Of a DNA stretch of 64,000 nucleotides, positions 1 through 10,530 are shown piece by piece. The stretch comes from Aliirhizobium wenxiniae (GTDB lineage Bacteria; Pseudomonadota; Alphaproteobacteria; Rhizobiales; Rhizobiaceae): contig NZ_JACHEG010000002.1 in the NCBI RefSeq assembly GCF_014201355.1, forward strand, positions 1,054,001 through 1,118,000, written 5' to 3'. The notes beneath the pieces are model-generated. The model had not been told where the DNA came from. It made no database searches and saw nothing but the letters and a program-made list of their open reading frames with translations. Both the position numbers and the translations under genes were made by a program. Every line of letters begins with the position of its first letter. Position 1 is the stretch's first letter.

Positions 1-253
1 GCCGCATGTTGACGCCGGCCATGGATTTCGCCACCGGCAATTCGCGGACTGTTACCTCCCGCGCCCATCCGCCGTCTTCCAGCCGGTTATGCGCCATGGC
101 GAAGGGAAATTTCAGGTTGGGCAGCGATCCGTTGTCGGTTTCCGGCGGCAGAAGGATATCCGGGTTCTGCAGATCGAGCGGCAAATTGCGCGGACCGGGA
201 TCGTCGGCACCATGCGTACCGCGGATCGGTTCGAATTTCGGCTGGTCTGTCAT
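1..253 (-). CDS. Oxalate decarboxylase family bicupin, N-terminal part (truncated by window edge)
   Basis: The minus strand reads MTDQPKFEPIRGTHGADDPG, then LPNLKFPFAMAHNRLEDGGW and ELPVAKSMAGVNMR at the window edge. This matches the N-terminus of bicupin oxalate decarboxylases (PGPRN...NPDILxPP...PNLKF...GGWxREVTxRELP..AGVNMR). That family converts oxalate to formate and CO2 with Mn at two cupin sites. The metal-binding cupin residues lie beyond position 1 and cannot be checked. In-frame ATGs also exist at 259 and 262; 253 is preferred because an AGGG element sits about 9 bases upstream of it. Family assignment is from recalled similarity. Confidence 0.8.
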   Translation of the reverse strand, partial: MTDQPKFEPIRGTHGADDPGPRNLPLDLQNPDILLPPETDNGSLPNLKFPFAMAHNRLEDGGWAREVTVRELPVAKSMAGVNMR

Positions 254-367
254 GGTCATCATCCCTGTGGGCTTGCCTTTCGGCGTTGGGACGATGATTG
301 CAGGTCAGGCCGCCTTGTGATTGCCAAAACCCACGAATTTTGGCGAAAACCCCGCTAATCGGGAGGC

Positions 368-1180
368 TCAGAACAGGCCGGGGCGCTGCGCGGTCGTATC
401 GTTGTCGCCGACTGTCTCGACATCGGCCAGCCGGACGAATTCGACGCCGCGGGCCTTGAGCTTCAAAATAGCATTGGCGACACCCTGCCCTGCCGCATGG
501 GTCGGCTGGTTGATGTGGGAGATGACAACATCGCCATCCTTTGCCCCCGCAATGCGCTTTTCGGCGGCGCCTGCGCCCAGCAGCGAACCGTCATCGCCGT
601 TCAGCGAATAACCGGCGACGCGATAGCCCATCTTGCGGATCTCATCGATGGAACTCGCATCGTATTTCGCCGTCGCGCCGCGGAACCAGCGCGGCGCAGA
701 GAAACCCGCCGCGATCACCGCTTCGGCGCCCTTGCCGACTTCCCGCGACACGGCCTCAGGCGATCCGGCGGACGGGATGCCGTAGACGGGCATGGCGACA
801 TCGATCGCCGGAATGTGGTTCTCGCCGTGGTTCTCGATCTCGAACAGGTCCGGATTGGCAATGAAGGTCGCCACCGTCTGCGGGTTCTTTCTCAGCCAAC
901 GGGCAGTGACGAAGATCGTAGACGGGATACGTTCCTTGATGAGTGTCGACAGTATGCGCTCATCAACGGCGCCCATGCATGCGTCGAAGGTCAGAGCGAC
1001 ACGCGACTTGGCGCCGGCCCCACCCTTGGCAAGATGCAGGCGCGGCTCGACCAGCTTTATCTTTGGCAAGGCGGCTGACGACGATTGTGCGGCAGCCTTG
1101 GGGATATCCGAGGCGTAGGTCGGCAAGGCGGCAATACCGCAGAAAAGAAGAACAAGACCGGCTGTCAAAGAGAGGCGCAT
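368..1180 (-). CDS. Secreted polysaccharide deacetylase (CE4-like)
   Basis: 270 residues. Residues 1-23 form a signal peptide (MRLSL start, hydrophobic core, cleavage near TYA-SD), so the enzyme should act outside the cytoplasm. A NodB-homology fold is suggested by TFDAC at 64-68, in place of the usual TFDDG, and the metal-binding H118-GEN-H122. The later RWFRGATAKYD and DGDVVISHINQP segments match the conserved RxPxG and LxHxx motifs. The missing second Asp of TFDD is seen in a subgroup of CE4-like proteins, so the substrate (N-acetylated or O-acetylated glycan) is not predictable. It stands between the oxalate decarboxylase and galE, on the same strand. Confidence 0.8.
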   Translation of the reverse strand: MRLSLTAGLVLLFCGIAALPTYASDIPKAAAQSSSAALPKIKLVEPRLHLAKGGAGAKSRVALTFDACMGAVDERILSTLIKERIPSTIFVTARWLRKNPQTVATFIANPDLFEIENHGENHIPAIDVAMPVYGIPSAGSPEAVSREVGKGAEAVIAAGFSAPRWFRGATAKYDASSIDEIRKMGYRVAGYSLNGDDGSLLGAGAAEKRIAGAKDGDVVISHINQPTHAAGQGVANAILKLKARGVEFVRLADVETVGDNDTTAQRPGLF

Positions 1181-1279
1181 GATATCCGTCGGATCAGAGT
1201 GGTTGCGCTTCCTTTACTCCTCAAGCAATCGCTTATCCATAATCATTTCGGCATGACACCCCTGCCGTTTGACCGCACA

Positions 1280-2314
1280 TCAGAAGCGCACGGCGGCCAG
1301 ACGCTGGTGGAGCGAGCGGAGATCTTCCACCCGGCGACCGGCCAATTGCCCTTCCCAGGCGATCGCGGTCTCGACGATCAGGTCTAGATCGTCATGGCGC
1401 GGCTGCCATTCGAGAAGCCTGCGGGCGAGTGTCGAATTGGCAACGACGCTTGCCGCATCTCCCGGACGGCGCGGGCCGTAATGAAACTCGAACGAGTGGC
1501 CGCTGACGCGCTTCACCGCGTTCAGCACTTCCAGCACCGAATAACCGCGGCCATAGCCGCAATTGGCAATCAATGGCTCGCCGCCACGGCGCAGATAGCT
1601 CAACGCCTTCAGATGCGCTTCGACCAGATCGGTGACGTGGATATAGTCACGCACACCGGTGCCATCCGGCGTGGGATAATCGGTGCCGTAGATATCGACG
1701 CCCGGCCGCTCACCGAGCGCTGCCTCGCAGGCGAGCTTGATCAGATGTGTCGCTCCGACGGTGGACAGACCGGTGCGACCGAGCGGATCGGCGCCGGCGA
1801 CATTGAAATAACGCAGGGCGACAAAGCGGAAGTCGTAGGCGGCAGCGGCATCGCGCAGCATCAGTTCCGACATCAGCTTCGACTGGCCGTAAGGGTTCTT
1901 CGGTAGCGTCATCGCGCTTTCCAGAACCGGCGTGTCATCCTTCTGGTCGCCGTAAACTGCGGCTGTCGACGAAAAGACGAAATGCCGGATGCCGGCCTCG
2001 ATCGCGGCCGCCGCCAGAAGCCGGGTCTTGCTGGTATTGTTCTCGTAATAATCGAGTGGATGGGCGACAGACTGCGGCACGACGATCGAGCCGGCGAAAT
2101 GCATGATCGCCTCGATCTCGTTTTCCGCAAAGATCTGGGCAAGCAGGGCCTGATCGCCGACATCGCCGAGATAGAAGCGTGCCGCATCCGGCACGGCCCA
2201 GCGGAAGCCGGTGGAAAGCCGGTCGAGCACGACCACATCTTCCCCGGCATCCAGCAATGCCCAGGCCATGTGGCTGCCTATATATCCTGCACCGCCCGTT
2301 ACCAGGACTGCCAT
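1280..2314 (-). CDS. galE: UDP-glucose 4-epimerase
   Basis: 344 residues. GalE interconverts UDP-glucose and UDP-galactose in the Leloir pathway and supplies UDP-galactose for surface polysaccharides. The N-terminus VLVTGGAGYIGSH is the NAD-binding GxxGxxG loop (residues 7-13). S116/T117 in FSST and Y142-GQS-K146 form the SDR catalytic set. The segment DGTGVRDYIHVTDL is also diagnostic of GalE. The frame is open upstream to 2353, but ATG at 2314 places the Rossmann strand at residue 2 and has AGGGAAG upstream. No neighbouring galactose genes are visible, so it appears monocistronic. Confidence 0.93.
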   Translation of the reverse strand: MAVLVTGGAGYIGSHMAWALLDAGEDVVVLDRLSTGFRWAVPDAARFYLGDVGDQALLAQIFAENEIEAIMHFAGSIVVPQSVAHPLDYYENNTSKTRLLAAAAIEAGIRHFVFSSTAAVYGDQKDDTPVLESAMTLPKNPYGQSKLMSELMLRDAAAAYDFRFVALRYFNVAGADPLGRTGLSTVGATHLIKLACEAALGERPGVDIYGTDYPTPDGTGVRDYIHVTDLVEAHLKALSYLRRGGEPLIANCGYGRGYSVLEVLNAVKRVSGHSFEFHYGPRRPGDAASVVANSTLARRLLEWQPRHDDLDLIVETAIAWEGQLAGRRVEDLRSLHQRLAAVRF

Positions 2315-2469
2315 GATCCACTTCCCTGCCTTTTGTTTTCGGCAGGTAAGCATTGCGGCGCTTGATCATCGGTTACTTATGACGCTGTGGCCCAACTATA
2401 TCCGGTGGCGTGGATAAGAGAGGTTTTCGGGGATATTTCGAATTTTAGCGAATATCCCCGACAGGTGTC

Positions 2470-3645
2470 TCAAAGTGCCTTGATATAACCCGCAAGCCGG
2501 TCTGCGGCCTCTTCGACATGTTTCGGATTGCGCAGGAAGCAGGCGCGCAAAAAGTTCTCGCCGCCCTTGCCGAAGGCCGATCCCGGCGCCAGCGCCACGC
2601 CAATCTTGTCGACGATATCGAGGGCCGCCGCGCGGCTGTCGGTGATGCCGTCGACCTTGAGGAAGGCATAGATCGCCCCCTCCGGCTTCAAGGTCTGAAC
2701 ACGATTGGTGGCGATCAGCATGTCGCAGAGAATATCGCGGGACTGACGGGCACGCTCGATATTCTCCTCGACGAAGCCATCGCCTTCATTCAGCGCCACG
2801 ACTGCGCCGCGCTGCATGAACTGGGCGACACCGGAATTCGAATACTGGATGAGGTTTTCGATGACCTGCCCGAGTTCCGGCGGGGCAACCAGCCAGCCGA
2901 CACGCCAGCCGGTCATCGACCAGTTCTTGGAGAAGGAATTGGCATAGATGATGCGGTCGTTCGGCTCGGCTACATCGAGGAAGGACGGCGCGCGCCGCGT
3001 GCCGCCGAAATAATAGCGGGAATAGATTTCGTCGGCGATGATCCAGAGGCCGTGTTTGCGGGCAAGCCCCAGGATGCTGGCCAAATCTTCCTGCGTCGCG
3101 GTCCAGCCGGTCGGGTTGGACGGCGTGTTGACGAACAGGCCCTTGGTCTTCGGCGAGATCATGGCTTCGAGCTTGTTCAGGTCGAGCGACCATTTACCGC
3201 CGGTGAACTCAAGCGGCAGGCCGGTGGCAACCGCGCCGGAAAGCTCGATGGCCGAGACGATGTTCGGCCAGGTGGGCGACAGATAGATCATCTCGTCGCC
3301 CGGTCCGCAGATCGCCTGCACGGCCATCATGATGGCATGCATGCCGGAGCCGGTGACGTAAAAATGTTCGGGCGGCAGGGTGACGGCGAAATGGCGGGCG
3401 TAATAATCGGCCAGTGCCTGGCGCAGTTCGGGAATGCCGCGCTGCCAGGTGTAGAATGTCTCACCGCCGAGCAGTGCGTCGGATGCCGCGCGGTTGATGA
3501 AATCCGGGCTCGGCAGATCGCCCTCACCCGCCCAAAGCGGGATCAGATCGTCACGGCCGCCGATGCGGGCATGGGTGATGATCTCGACAATGCCGCTTTC
3601 AGGAGCAGCAAGAGCGCGGGAACTGAGGGAGCCAAGCAGAGACAT
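2470..3645 (-). CDS. Class I/II PLP-dependent aminotransferase
   Basis: 391 residues, fold-type I aminotransferase. NTPSNPTG at 173-180 is the substrate/PLP region. ADEIY at 204-208 holds the Asp that contacts the PLP nitrogen. SFSKNWSMTGWRVGW at 237-251 carries the Schiff-base lysine, K240. Full length for the family. The amino-acid substrate cannot be deduced; aspartate/aromatic-type aminotransferases are the nearest relatives in motif pattern. The preceding gene on this strand, mscL, is separated from it by a strong hairpin, so it is probably transcribed alone. Confidence 0.88.
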   Translation of the reverse strand: MSLLGSLSSRALAAPESGIVEIITHARIGGRDDLIPLWAGEGDLPSPDFINRAASDALLGGETFYTWQRGIPELRQALADYYARHFAVTLPPEHFYVTGSGMHAIMMAVQAICGPGDEMIYLSPTWPNIVSAIELSGAVATGLPLEFTGGKWSLDLNKLEAMISPKTKGLFVNTPSNPTGWTATQEDLASILGLARKHGLWIIADEIYSRYYFGGTRRAPSFLDVAEPNDRIIYANSFSKNWSMTGWRVGWLVAPPELGQVIENLIQYSNSGVAQFMQRGAVVALNEGDGFVEENIERARQSRDILCDMLIATNRVQTLKPEGAIYAFLKVDGITDSRAAALDIVDKIGVALAPGSAFGKGGENFLRACFLRNPKHVEEAADRLAGYIKAL

Positions 3646-3708
3646 GCGGATTTCCTGTTTTTCGTGTGCCTTTCATAGCGCAGAAAAGTCCGGAAATCCC
3701 ATGAGTTT

Positions 3709-3753
3709 CCTTGAGCCTGCAATTCATTGTTCTGATGAGTTGCAGGCTCAAGG
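3709..3753. terminator. Hairpin with perfect 14-bp stem downstream of mscL
   Basis: CCTTGAGCCTGCAA (3709-3722) is the exact reverse complement of TTGCAGGCTCAAGG (3740-3753), with a 17-base loop. It begins 8 bases after the mscL stop codon, between mscL and the aminotransferase, which are both on the minus strand. There is no U-tract on either side, so it may act as a 3'-stabilising structure or a factor-dependent terminator instead of a classic intrinsic one. Confidence 0.6.
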
Positions 3754-3760
3754 CGTCTCG

Positions 3761-4192
3761 TTACTTGGTCTTCAAGATATCGCGGATTTCCGAAAGAAGC
3801 TGGATATCGGCCGGCGGCGGTGCAGGCGTTTCATCGACCGGCTTCTTTTCTTCCATGGCGCGAAGCCTGTTCACGCCCTTGACCATCAGGAAGATGATGA
3901 AGGCGAGAATGACGAAGTTGATCATAACAGTGATGAAGCTGCCATAAGCGAAGACCGCGCCCTGCTTGCGCGCTTCTTCCAGCGACGGTGCCGTGACGGC
4001 GCTCGACAGTGCGATGAAGTAATTGGAGAAATCGAAACCGCCACCGGTGATCGCGCCGACGATCGGCATGACGATATCATTGACAAGCGATGTAACAATG
4101 CCGGTAAAGGCGCCGCCGATAATGATACCGACCGCCAGATCGATAACATTGCCCTTCGCAATGAATGAACGAAACTCGCTGACTACAGACAT
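3761..4192 (-). CDS. mscL: Large-conductance mechanosensitive channel MscL
   Basis: 143 residues, normal for MscL. The channel opens under membrane tension to release solutes on hypo-osmotic shock. The N-terminus [20 protein letters not shown] is the amphipathic helix and pore-lining TM1, including the GxxxG-type packing residues. A second TM ([20 protein letters not shown]) and a charged C-terminal bundle helix ([10 protein letters not shown]) follow. ATG 4192 is chosen because it gives the canonical N-terminus; the same frame stays open far upstream but only as shadow sequence. Confidence 0.95.
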   Translation of the reverse strand: MSVVSEFRSFIAKGNVIDLAVGIIIGGAFTGIVTSLVNDIVMPIVGAITGGGFDFSNYFIALSSAVTAPSLEEARKQGAVFAYGSFITVMINFVILAFIIFLMVKGVNRLRAMEEKKPVDETPAPPPADIQLLSEIRDILKTK

Positions 4193-4402
4193 GACTTGAC
4201 CCCTCTCTCGGTTGCCGTCGGGCTTAACATAGCGTTTCATCAGATACTGAAAAGGTGCAAAAAGCCAAGGGTTTAAACCTGACAAATCCTCGGAGACGCT
4301 TCGGCTGCATTGAACTTTTTGACGAGGCTGCGCCGATTTCCAACGCTTCATGTTTCGCTTAATCTCATCTCCTGTCCGCACATGCCTGCGGGGGGAGGAA
4401 AC

Positions 4403-7400
4403 ATGCTTCCAGGCTGGGTCATTCTTGTCTCGGCATTCGCCTATATCCTGCTGCTTTTCGCAGTGGCGAGTTACGGCGACAGAAAGAGCCGGCTTTCGGG
4501 TGTACCCAAAGGCGGGCGTCCGCTCGTCTATGCCTTGAGCCTTGCCGTCTACTGCACCTCCTGGACTTATTTCGGCGGCGTGGGCCTTGCCTCGCAGCGC
4601 GGGCTGGAATTTGCGGCAATCTATGTCGGGCCTATCCTGGCGTTTACGCTCGGCATGCCGATCATTCGCCGCATCGTGGAACTGGCCAAGGCGGAGAAAC
4701 TCACTTCGATCGCAGACTTCATCGCCGCCCGTTACGGCAAGAATGCCACGGTGGCGGCGATCGTCGCGGTGCTCGCGCTTGTCGGTACCGTCCCCTATAT
4801 CGCTCTGCAGCTGAAAGCCGTGTCCAGCTCCGTCGCGGTGATGGTCAATCCGTCCGATTTCGGCATCGGTAGCGGCAACCTGCATTTCATCGATCTTGCC
4901 CTGATCGTCACCCTGCTGATGGCCTGCTTTGCCGTCGTCTTCGGCACACGCCACACGGATGCCACCGAGCATCAGGACGGCTTGATCCTGGCTGTCGCGA
5001 TGGAATCGCTGGTGAAGCTCCTGGCCTTTGCGACCGTCGGCATCGCCGTCGTGTTCTTCATGTTCGACGGGTGGTCGGACCTCGCGGCCAAGGCTTCGGA
5101 AAACCTGCTTGTCGCCTCCGCCGCATCCTACGAGACGCCGCTCAGCCGATGGGTGCTGGTCATTCTCCTGTCGGCGTTTGCGATCGTCATCCTGCCGCGG
5201 CAGTTCCATGTGACGGTGGTGGAGAACCGCACGCCAAAGGAACGTCGCGCCGCCGGTTTCCTTCTGCCGGTCTATCTGATCGCCATCAACATCTTCGTCA
5301 TCCCCGTGGCGGCGGCGGGCCTCATCACCTTCGGCGGCATGGGTGATGCCGACCTTTACGTGCTGACGCTGCCGCTCGAAGCCGGGCTTCCCTTCGTGAC
5401 GCTTATGACCTTCATCGGCGGGTTTTCGGCGGCAACGGCGATGGTGATCGTGGAATCGGTGGCGCTGTCGATCATGATTTCCAACGATATCGTGCTGCCG
5501 CTTTTCCTGCGTCGGAAGCTCGCCTCGCATGCCGGCGCACAACAGGACCTTACCCGCACTCTGCTCAATATCCGCCGTGCGGCGATCTTTGCCGTCATGC
5601 TGCTCGGCTACGGTTATTACCGGATGGCCGACAGCCAGTCGGGGCTGGCCTCGATCGGCCTTCTCGCCTTTGCCGCCATCGCACAGATCGCCCCTGCCCT
5701 GCTCGGCGGCCTGATCTGGCGGCGGGCCAATGCGCGCGGCGCAATCCTCGGCCTCTCCTTCGGCTTCCTGTCCTGGGCCTATCTGCTGTTTCTGCCGAGC
5801 CTTGGCGGACCGGACAATTCGCACATCGCGGCGGCCGTGCTGAACTTCATCTTTCCGGGGGCTGCGATCTTTTCCGGTCCGGAAATCGATCCCTTCGTCA
5901 CGACGACGATCTTCAGCCTGGCGCTCAACACGATTGCCTTTGTGCTAGGTTCGCTGTCGCGCAATCCGCGGCCGGTGGAGCGGCTGCAGGCGGGGATTTT
6001 CGTCAAGCGCCAACCGCGGTCGCAATTTGCCACGCGCGGCTGGAAGACCCGCATCGGCGTCGGTGACCTGAAGACCGTGATCGCCCGTTATCTCGGCGAG
6101 GAGCGGATGCTGCGCTCCTTCTCCAATTACGAAAAAACTGCAGGGCGCCGGTTCCGGGACGACCAGCAGGCCGATATGGCGATGATCCATTTTTCCGAAC
6201 AGCTGCTCGGAAGCGCAATCGGCTCCTCGTCAGCACGGCTCGTGCTTTCTCTCCTGCTGCAGAAGGTAGAGGACACCAATTCCGATACGGCCTGGCTGCT
6301 CGATCAGGCGAGCGAGGCGCTGCAATATAACCAGGACATGATGCAGACGGCGCTTTCCCACATGGATCAGGGGATCGCCGTCTTCGACAGTTCCGACCGG
6401 CTGACAGTGTGGAACCGGCGGTTCCGCCAGTTGCTCGATCTTCCGGAACAGGCAGGTCAGGTGGGCTTCCTGCTGTCTGATATCGTGGCGCTGCTGGTCG
6501 AACGCGGCGATGTAAGCGAGAACGAGAAAGAAGCGATCACCAGCCAGTTCAAGGATCTCGGAACGACCTTCTCGCTTATGGTGCAGGGCGGCGGGCGGAT
6601 CATCGAAGTGCGCAGCAACCCAATGCCGGATGCGGGTTTCGTTGCGACCTTCACCGACATCACGGCGCGCGTGGCCGCAGACCAGGCGCTGAAACAGGCG
6701 AACGAGACGCTGGAGCAGCGGGTCGGAGAGCGCACCGCCGAGCTTACCCGCGTCAACCGCGCGCTCGGCGAGGCTCGGGCATCGGCCGACGAGGCGAATG
6801 TGAGCAAGACCCGCTTCTTTGCGGCCGCCGGCCATGACATCCTGCAGCCGCTCAATGCCGCCCGGCTTTATTCCTCGACACTGGTCGAACGATTGGCCGG
6901 CGCGGACAAGAATGCAGCGATCGCCCGCAATATCGACAGTTCGCTGGAATCGGTCGAAACTATCCTCGGTGCGGTGCTGGATATTTCAAGGCTCGATACC
7001 GGTGCGATGAAACCGCGTTTCGGCTCGATCGAGCTGGACGATCTGTTCAAGCGGATCGACACTGATTTTTCGCCGATGGCGCGGGAGAAGGCTCTCAAGT
7101 TCGTCGTCATGCCGACTTCGCTGAAAGTGGTATCCGACGCCAACCTGCTGCGCCGGCTGGTGCAGAACCTCGTTTCCAACGCGATCAAATATACGGTCTC
7201 CGGCAAGGTTATCGTCGGCGCACGCCGGCGCGGCGACAAGGTGATCATCGAGGTGCTGGATTCAGGCATCGGCATACCGTCATCGAAATTCCGCACCGTG
7301 TTCAAGGAATTCGCCCGACTGGAGGATGGCGCGCGGACCGCAAGCGGATTGGGGCTTGGCCTTTCCATCGTCGACCGGCTGTCGCGGATGCTGAGCCATC

Positions 7401-7915
7401 CGGTGCAACTTGCCTCGCAGCCCGGCCGCGGCACGACCTTCCGCGTCGAGATCCCGCGCGACCTTGCTGCGCCGAACGCGTCTTCGGCCAGAATTCGACG
7501 CGAGCGTGCAAAACCCGCCAATGTGTTGAATGGATTGCGGGTGCTCTGCGTCGACAACGAACCTCAGATCCTCGAAGGGATGAATCTTCTGATCACCGGC
7601 TGGGGCTGCACGGTCAGCCAGGCCCGCTCGCTTGCCGAGATCGACACGATCATCACGGGACGCGAACCGCCGCCGGATGTCGTCATCGCCGATTACCATC
7701 TCGACGACGGTTACGGGATCGAGGCGATCCTTGCGCTCAGATCCCATTATCAGGCAGCAATACCGGCGATGATGATCACGGCCGACCGGACGCCGGAAGT
7801 TCGGGCCGAAGCCGAGCGGCACGGAATTGCTGTCCAGCACAAGCCGGTGAAACCTGCGGCAATCCGCGCCTATCTCACGCAAAGCGTCGGATTGCGCCGG
7901 GTCGCAGCCGAATAG
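4403..7915 (+). CDS. Hybrid histidine kinase with sodium:solute-symporter-like sensor domain
   Basis: 1170 residues. ATG 4403 is chosen over the upstream in-frame ATG at 4310 because GGGGGAGGAA lies directly upstream. The first ~520 residues are about 12-13 hydrophobic helices of the SSS/PutP transporter type. Then come a PAS segment ([20 protein letters not shown]), a coiled coil ([16 protein letters not shown]), and a HisKA box [17 protein letters not shown] with phospho-acceptor H811. The HATPase boxes follow: [32 protein letters not shown]-terminal receiver has phospho-acceptor D1097 ([10 protein letters not shown]). The arrangement resembles CbrA-type sensors with an added receiver. No cognate regulator is adjacent; output is probably by phosphorelay. 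Whether the transporter part moves solute or only senses it is unknown. Confidence 0.9.
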   Translation: MLPGWVILVSAFAYILLLFAVASYGDRKSRLSGVPKGGRPLVYALSLAVYCTSWTYFGGVGLASQRGLEFAAIYVGPILAFTLGMPIIRRIVELAKAEKLTSIADFIAARYGKNATVAAIVAVLALVGTVPYIALQLKAVSSSVAVMVNPSDFGIGSGNLHFIDLALIVTLLMACFAVVFGTRHTDATEHQDGLILAVAMESLVKLLAFATVGIAVVFFMFDGWSDLAAKASENLLVASAASYETPLSRWVLVILLSAFAIVILPRQFHVTVVENRTPKERRAAGFLLPVYLIAINIFVIPVAAAGLITFGGMGDADLYVLTLPLEAGLPFVTLMTFIGGFSAATAMVIVESVALSIMISNDIVLPLFLRRKLASHAGAQQDLTRTLLNIRRAAIFAVMLLGYGYYRMADSQSGLASIGLLAFAAIAQIAPALLGGLIWRRANARGAILGLSFGFLSWAYLLFLPSLGGPDNSHIAAAVLNFIFPGAAIFSGPEIDPFVTTTIFSLALNTIAFVLGSLSRNPRPVERLQAGIFVKRQPRSQFATRGWKTRIGVGDLKTVIARYLGEERMLRSFSNYEKTAGRRFRDDQQADMAMIHFSEQLLGSAIGSSSARLVLSLLLQKVEDTNSDTAWLLDQASEALQYNQDMMQTALSHMDQGIAVFDSSDRLTVWNRRFRQLLDLPEQAGQVGFLLSDIVALLVERGDVSENEKEAITSQFKDLGTTFSLMVQGGGRIIEVRSNPMPDAGFVATFTDITARVAADQALKQANETLEQRVGERTAELTRVNRALGEARASADEANVSKTRFFAAAGHDILQPLNAARLYSSTLVERLAGADKNAAIARNIDSSLESVETILGAVLDISRLDTGAMKPRFGSIELDDLFKRIDTDFSPMAREKALKFVVMPTSLKVVSDANLLRRLVQNLVSNAIKYTVSGKVIVGARRRGDKVIIEVLDSGIGIPSSKFRTVFKEFARLEDGARTASGLGLGLSIVDRLSRMLSHPVQLASQPGRGTTFRVEIPRDLAAPNASSARIRRERAKPANVLNGLRVLCVDNEPQILEGMNLLITGWGCTVSQARSLAEIDTIITGREPPPDVVIADYHLDDGYGIEAILALRSHYQAAIPAMMITADRTPEVRAEAERHGIAVQHKPVKPAAIRAYLTQSVGLRRVAAE

Positions 7916-8123
7916 TTTTCCACACCCACTGACAAATGCCGTTCATGTGACAGTCATCACGGACTGTTTACGGTTGAAATGTCTGAACGTCGGGTAATAC
8001 CGATTCTTGCCGGAACTCTCCGGCTTCTCGCGACGTTTAGGCGCGTGACTTCCTGGCCCGCAGAGGCCTTACGGACCGAGGGGCTCAAACCATCGGAACC
8101 GGCAGAGACGGAGACCGCGACCG

Positions 8124-9365
8124 ATGAAGCGCTTTGAAATCATTGACGGAATGCGAGGGTACTTCCTCGTCTTCATGGTACTCAACCACCTTATCTTTGC
8201 TGGTGGATACCTGCTTGTAAAAATCAATCACAACCAGCTCGCCTTCGTCGAAGACGCGCAGGGTTTCGTATTCCTGTCCGGCCTGATGATCGGCATGGTT
8301 TATGCCCGCAAGATGATGAAAGCGGGGTATGCGGCCGGTCGCTCGGCGATCTATAGCCGCGCGTTCGAGCTTTATCGTTATGCCATGGGCATCGTGATCG
8401 CGGTCATGGTGGCGCAGATGGTGCTGCCGGGCGCATATTCGATCTGGTTCAACTGGCTTGGCTACACGACCTTCGATGATCCGCTGCGTCTCGCCGCGAT
8501 CGCGACCTTCCTGTACCAGCCGACCTTCATGGATATCCTGCCGCAATACATCATCTACATGCTGTTTGCGCCGATGCTGATCAAGCTCGTGCTGGACGAC
8601 AAGTGGCACTATGTCGTGGCCGCCTCGATCATGCTGTGGATGGCCGGTCAGCTTGGCCTGCATCAGTTGCTCACGATCCCGCTCAACGAACTGGTCATGG
8701 GTGCAGACGATCAGGGCCTGCGCGTTTCGTTCAACCTGTTCGGCTGGCAGATCGTGTTCTTCTCGGGTCTGGTGCTCGGCGCGCTTACGTCGTCGGGCAA
8801 GATCAACTGGGGCAATGTGCTGTCGCCTGACAACACCTTCATCCCCAAGGTCGCGCTGGTGCTGGTGCTGTTCTTCCTGCCGCTGCGCCTGATCACCGCC
8901 AACGAGCTGATGCCGCCGCACATGATCGGCAAGTTCGCCTCGATGGAAATCCGCGCCGATTTCGGTCCGGTCTATCTGCTGAACTTCGCCGCGATGGGCC
9001 TGCTCGTCACATGGCTGCTGGTTGCCGGTCCCAAGCACAAGGCTGCGTGGGTTCGCAATGTCGCAGCAGCGCTGACCTGGGTCTTCACCCTGCGCTTCCT
9101 GCGCCTGCTCGGCCGCCACTCGCTTTATGTCTATGTGTGGCACGTCGCGATCGTTTACTTCGTCTATTATTTCGACGGTCGTTCGCCGGAGCTGGACGAA
9201 CTCACCAAGACGGCCATTGCGGTGGTCGCGGTTGGCCTGCTTGCCATCCCGGCCGTCTGGCGGGAACGCGACAAGTATCTCGGCACCGCGGAGCCGGCAC
9301 CGGCCAAGGCCTGCGACCCGAAACCGGCCGCTTCCACCGGCCAGCAGCAGATGGTCGTGCGGTAA
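8124..9365 (+). CDS. opgC: OpgC family membrane acyltransferase
   Basis: 413 residues with about ten TM helices, starting MKRFEIIDGMRGYFLVFMV. The D-x-x-R-G pattern near the N-terminus (IDGMRG) and the following N-H pair (VLNHLIF) are typical of OpgC/acyltransferase-3-like proteins. OpgC adds succinyl groups to osmoregulated periplasmic glucans, from inside the cytoplasmic membrane. The Pro/Ala-rich tail (last ~25 residues) is likely disordered. It is transcribed in the same direction as the hybrid kinase, 208 bases away. That gap shows no convincing terminator. A strong terminator follows the gene. Confidence 0.85.
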   Translation: MKRFEIIDGMRGYFLVFMVLNHLIFAGGYLLVKINHNQLAFVEDAQGFVFLSGLMIGMVYARKMMKAGYAAGRSAIYSRAFELYRYAMGIVIAVMVAQMVLPGAYSIWFNWLGYTTFDDPLRLAAIATFLYQPTFMDILPQYIIYMLFAPMLIKLVLDDKWHYVVAASIMLWMAGQLGLHQLLTIPLNELVMGADDQGLRVSFNLFGWQIVFFSGLVLGALTSSGKINWGNVLSPDNTFIPKVALVLVLFFLPLRLITANELMPPHMIGKFASMEIRADFGPVYLLNFAAMGLLVTWLLVAGPKHKAAWVRNVAAALTWVFTLRFLRLLGRHSLYVYVWHVAIVYFVYYFDGRSPELDELTKTAIAVVAVGLLAIPAVWRERDKYLGTAEPAPAKACDPKPAASTGQQQMVVR

Positions 9366-9388
9366 AACCAAACGGATCGAGAAATTGC

Positions 9389-9415
9389 AAAGGGCGACCC
9401 GAGGGCCGCCCTTTT
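9389..9415. terminator. Intrinsic terminator shared by opgC and the symporter gene
   Basis: AAAGGGCG (9389-9396) pairs with CGCCCTTT (9407-9414) across a 10-base loop, followed by TTTTCGTTT. It lies between convergent genes; on the minus strand the stem is preceded by the complementary A tract, so it can serve both. Confidence 0.8.
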
Positions 9416-9444
9416 CGTTTATGGAAAGCGATCCGCCTTGTGCT

Positions 9445-10413
9445 TCAGTGCGGGACAACGACCCGGTTGGTTGCGGCATCCGCATCGACATCTTCCTTGC
9501 CGGCAAACCAGTTGGCGAGAAGTGCGCCGGAAATGTTGTGCCAGACGGAAAAGATGGCGCTCGGGACTGCGGCAAGCGGCGAGAAGTAGGCGGTGGCAAG
9601 GGCTGCACCGAGGCCGGAATTCTGCATGCCGACTTCGATTGCGAGCGCCTTGCGCTTGTAGAAATTCAGGCCGAGCGCCTTGGCGGCGAAATAACCAAGC
9701 AGATAACCGAGGCCGTTATGCAGCATGACGACGGCGAAGATCAGCAGGCCGGACTGGGCGATCGCACCCTTCGATGCACCGACAACTGCGGCGACGATCA
9801 GCACGATGCCGACGACGCTGACCAGCGGCAGGACCGGGATCGCGGCGCGTACGAGGCCGGGGATCAGCTTCTGCGCCAGGAAACCGAGCGCCAGCGGCAG
9901 GATGATGACTTCGAGAATGCTGACGAACATCGCCCAGGCATCGACCGGAAGATACTGGCTGGCGAACATCCAGACGAGGAAGGGCGTGACGATGGGGGCG
10001 GCAAGCGTGGTGACGCTGGTGCAGGCAACCGACAGAGCGACATCGCCACGGGCAAGATAGGTCATGACGTTGGACGAAGTGCCGCCCGGGCAGCAACCGA
10101 CGAGAATGACGCCGGCGGCGACTTCCGGCGGCATCGGGATGATCTTCGTCAGCAGCAGGGCAAGTGCCGGCATGATGGCGAAATGGGCAACGACGCCGAT
10201 CGCCACTTCATAAGGGCGGCGGGCCAGTTCGCGGAAATCATCGACCGAAATGGTGAGGCCCATGCCGAACATGATGATGCCGAGAAGGGCGACGATCCAC
10301 GGCGTCACCTGTTTGAAGGTGTCGGGGAAGAAGAAGCCGAGAACGGCGAACAGGATGACCCAGATTGCGAATGTTTTTCCAACGAAGGCGGAGAAGATTG
10401 CCAAGGATTTCAA
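9445..10413 (-). CDS. Bile acid:sodium symporter family transporter
   Basis: 322 residues with 9-10 hydrophobic helices of the SBF/BASS fold. Conserved family segments are [20 protein letters not shown] (mid-protein, Na+ site) and the later [19 protein letters not shown] followed by [14 protein letters not shown]. Bacterial members carry organic anions such as bile acids, pantoate or keto acids; the substrate here is unknown. The start is TTG (10413), supported by GGGAG 8 bases upstream; no ATG gives the complete first helix. It is monocistronic as far as can be seen. Confidence 0.88.
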   Translation of the reverse strand: MKSLAIFSAFVGKTFAIWVILFAVLGFFFPDTFKQVTPWIVALLGIIMFGMGLTISVDDFRELARRPYEVAIGVVAHFAIMPALALLLTKIIPMPPEVAAGVILVGCCPGGTSSNVMTYLARGDVALSVACTSVTTLAAPIVTPFLVWMFASQYLPVDAWAMFVSILEVIILPLALGFLAQKLIPGLVRAAIPVLPLVSVVGIVLIVAAVVGASKGAIAQSGLLIFAVVMLHNGLGYLLGYFAAKALGLNFYKRKALAIEVGMQNSGLGAALATAYFSPLAAVPSAIFSVWHNISGALLANWFAGKEDVDADAATNRVVVPH

Positions 10414-10530
10414 GAATGCACTCCCGAACGAAATAAAGTGTCGCGCGGTCTAATCCTCTCAAGCCCGGCGTCAAGGCCGATTTGACGAATATCAGTTCCC
10501 TATCCGTCCGTTTCGGCCCTCATCAGCCGA

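Noticed and set aside
2518..3678. 386-residue plus-strand frame opposite the aminotransferase
   Set aside because: Antisense of an intact enzyme with all catalytic motifs; shadow.
3761..5824. 687-residue minus-strand frame extending upstream of mscL
   Set aside because: Only the last 143 residues are MscL. The rest is compositionally odd (His/Asp/Arg-rich) and lies antisense to the hybrid kinase gene; it is a GC-rich shadow.
8085..9608. 507-residue minus-strand frame opposite opgC
   Set aside because: Antisense shadow of a clear membrane protein; low-complexity charged sequence with no domain.
9127..10485. 452-residue plus-strand frame opposite the symporter gene
   Set aside because: Antisense shadow; Asp/Gly/Arg-rich, no domain, and overlaps two well-supported genes.
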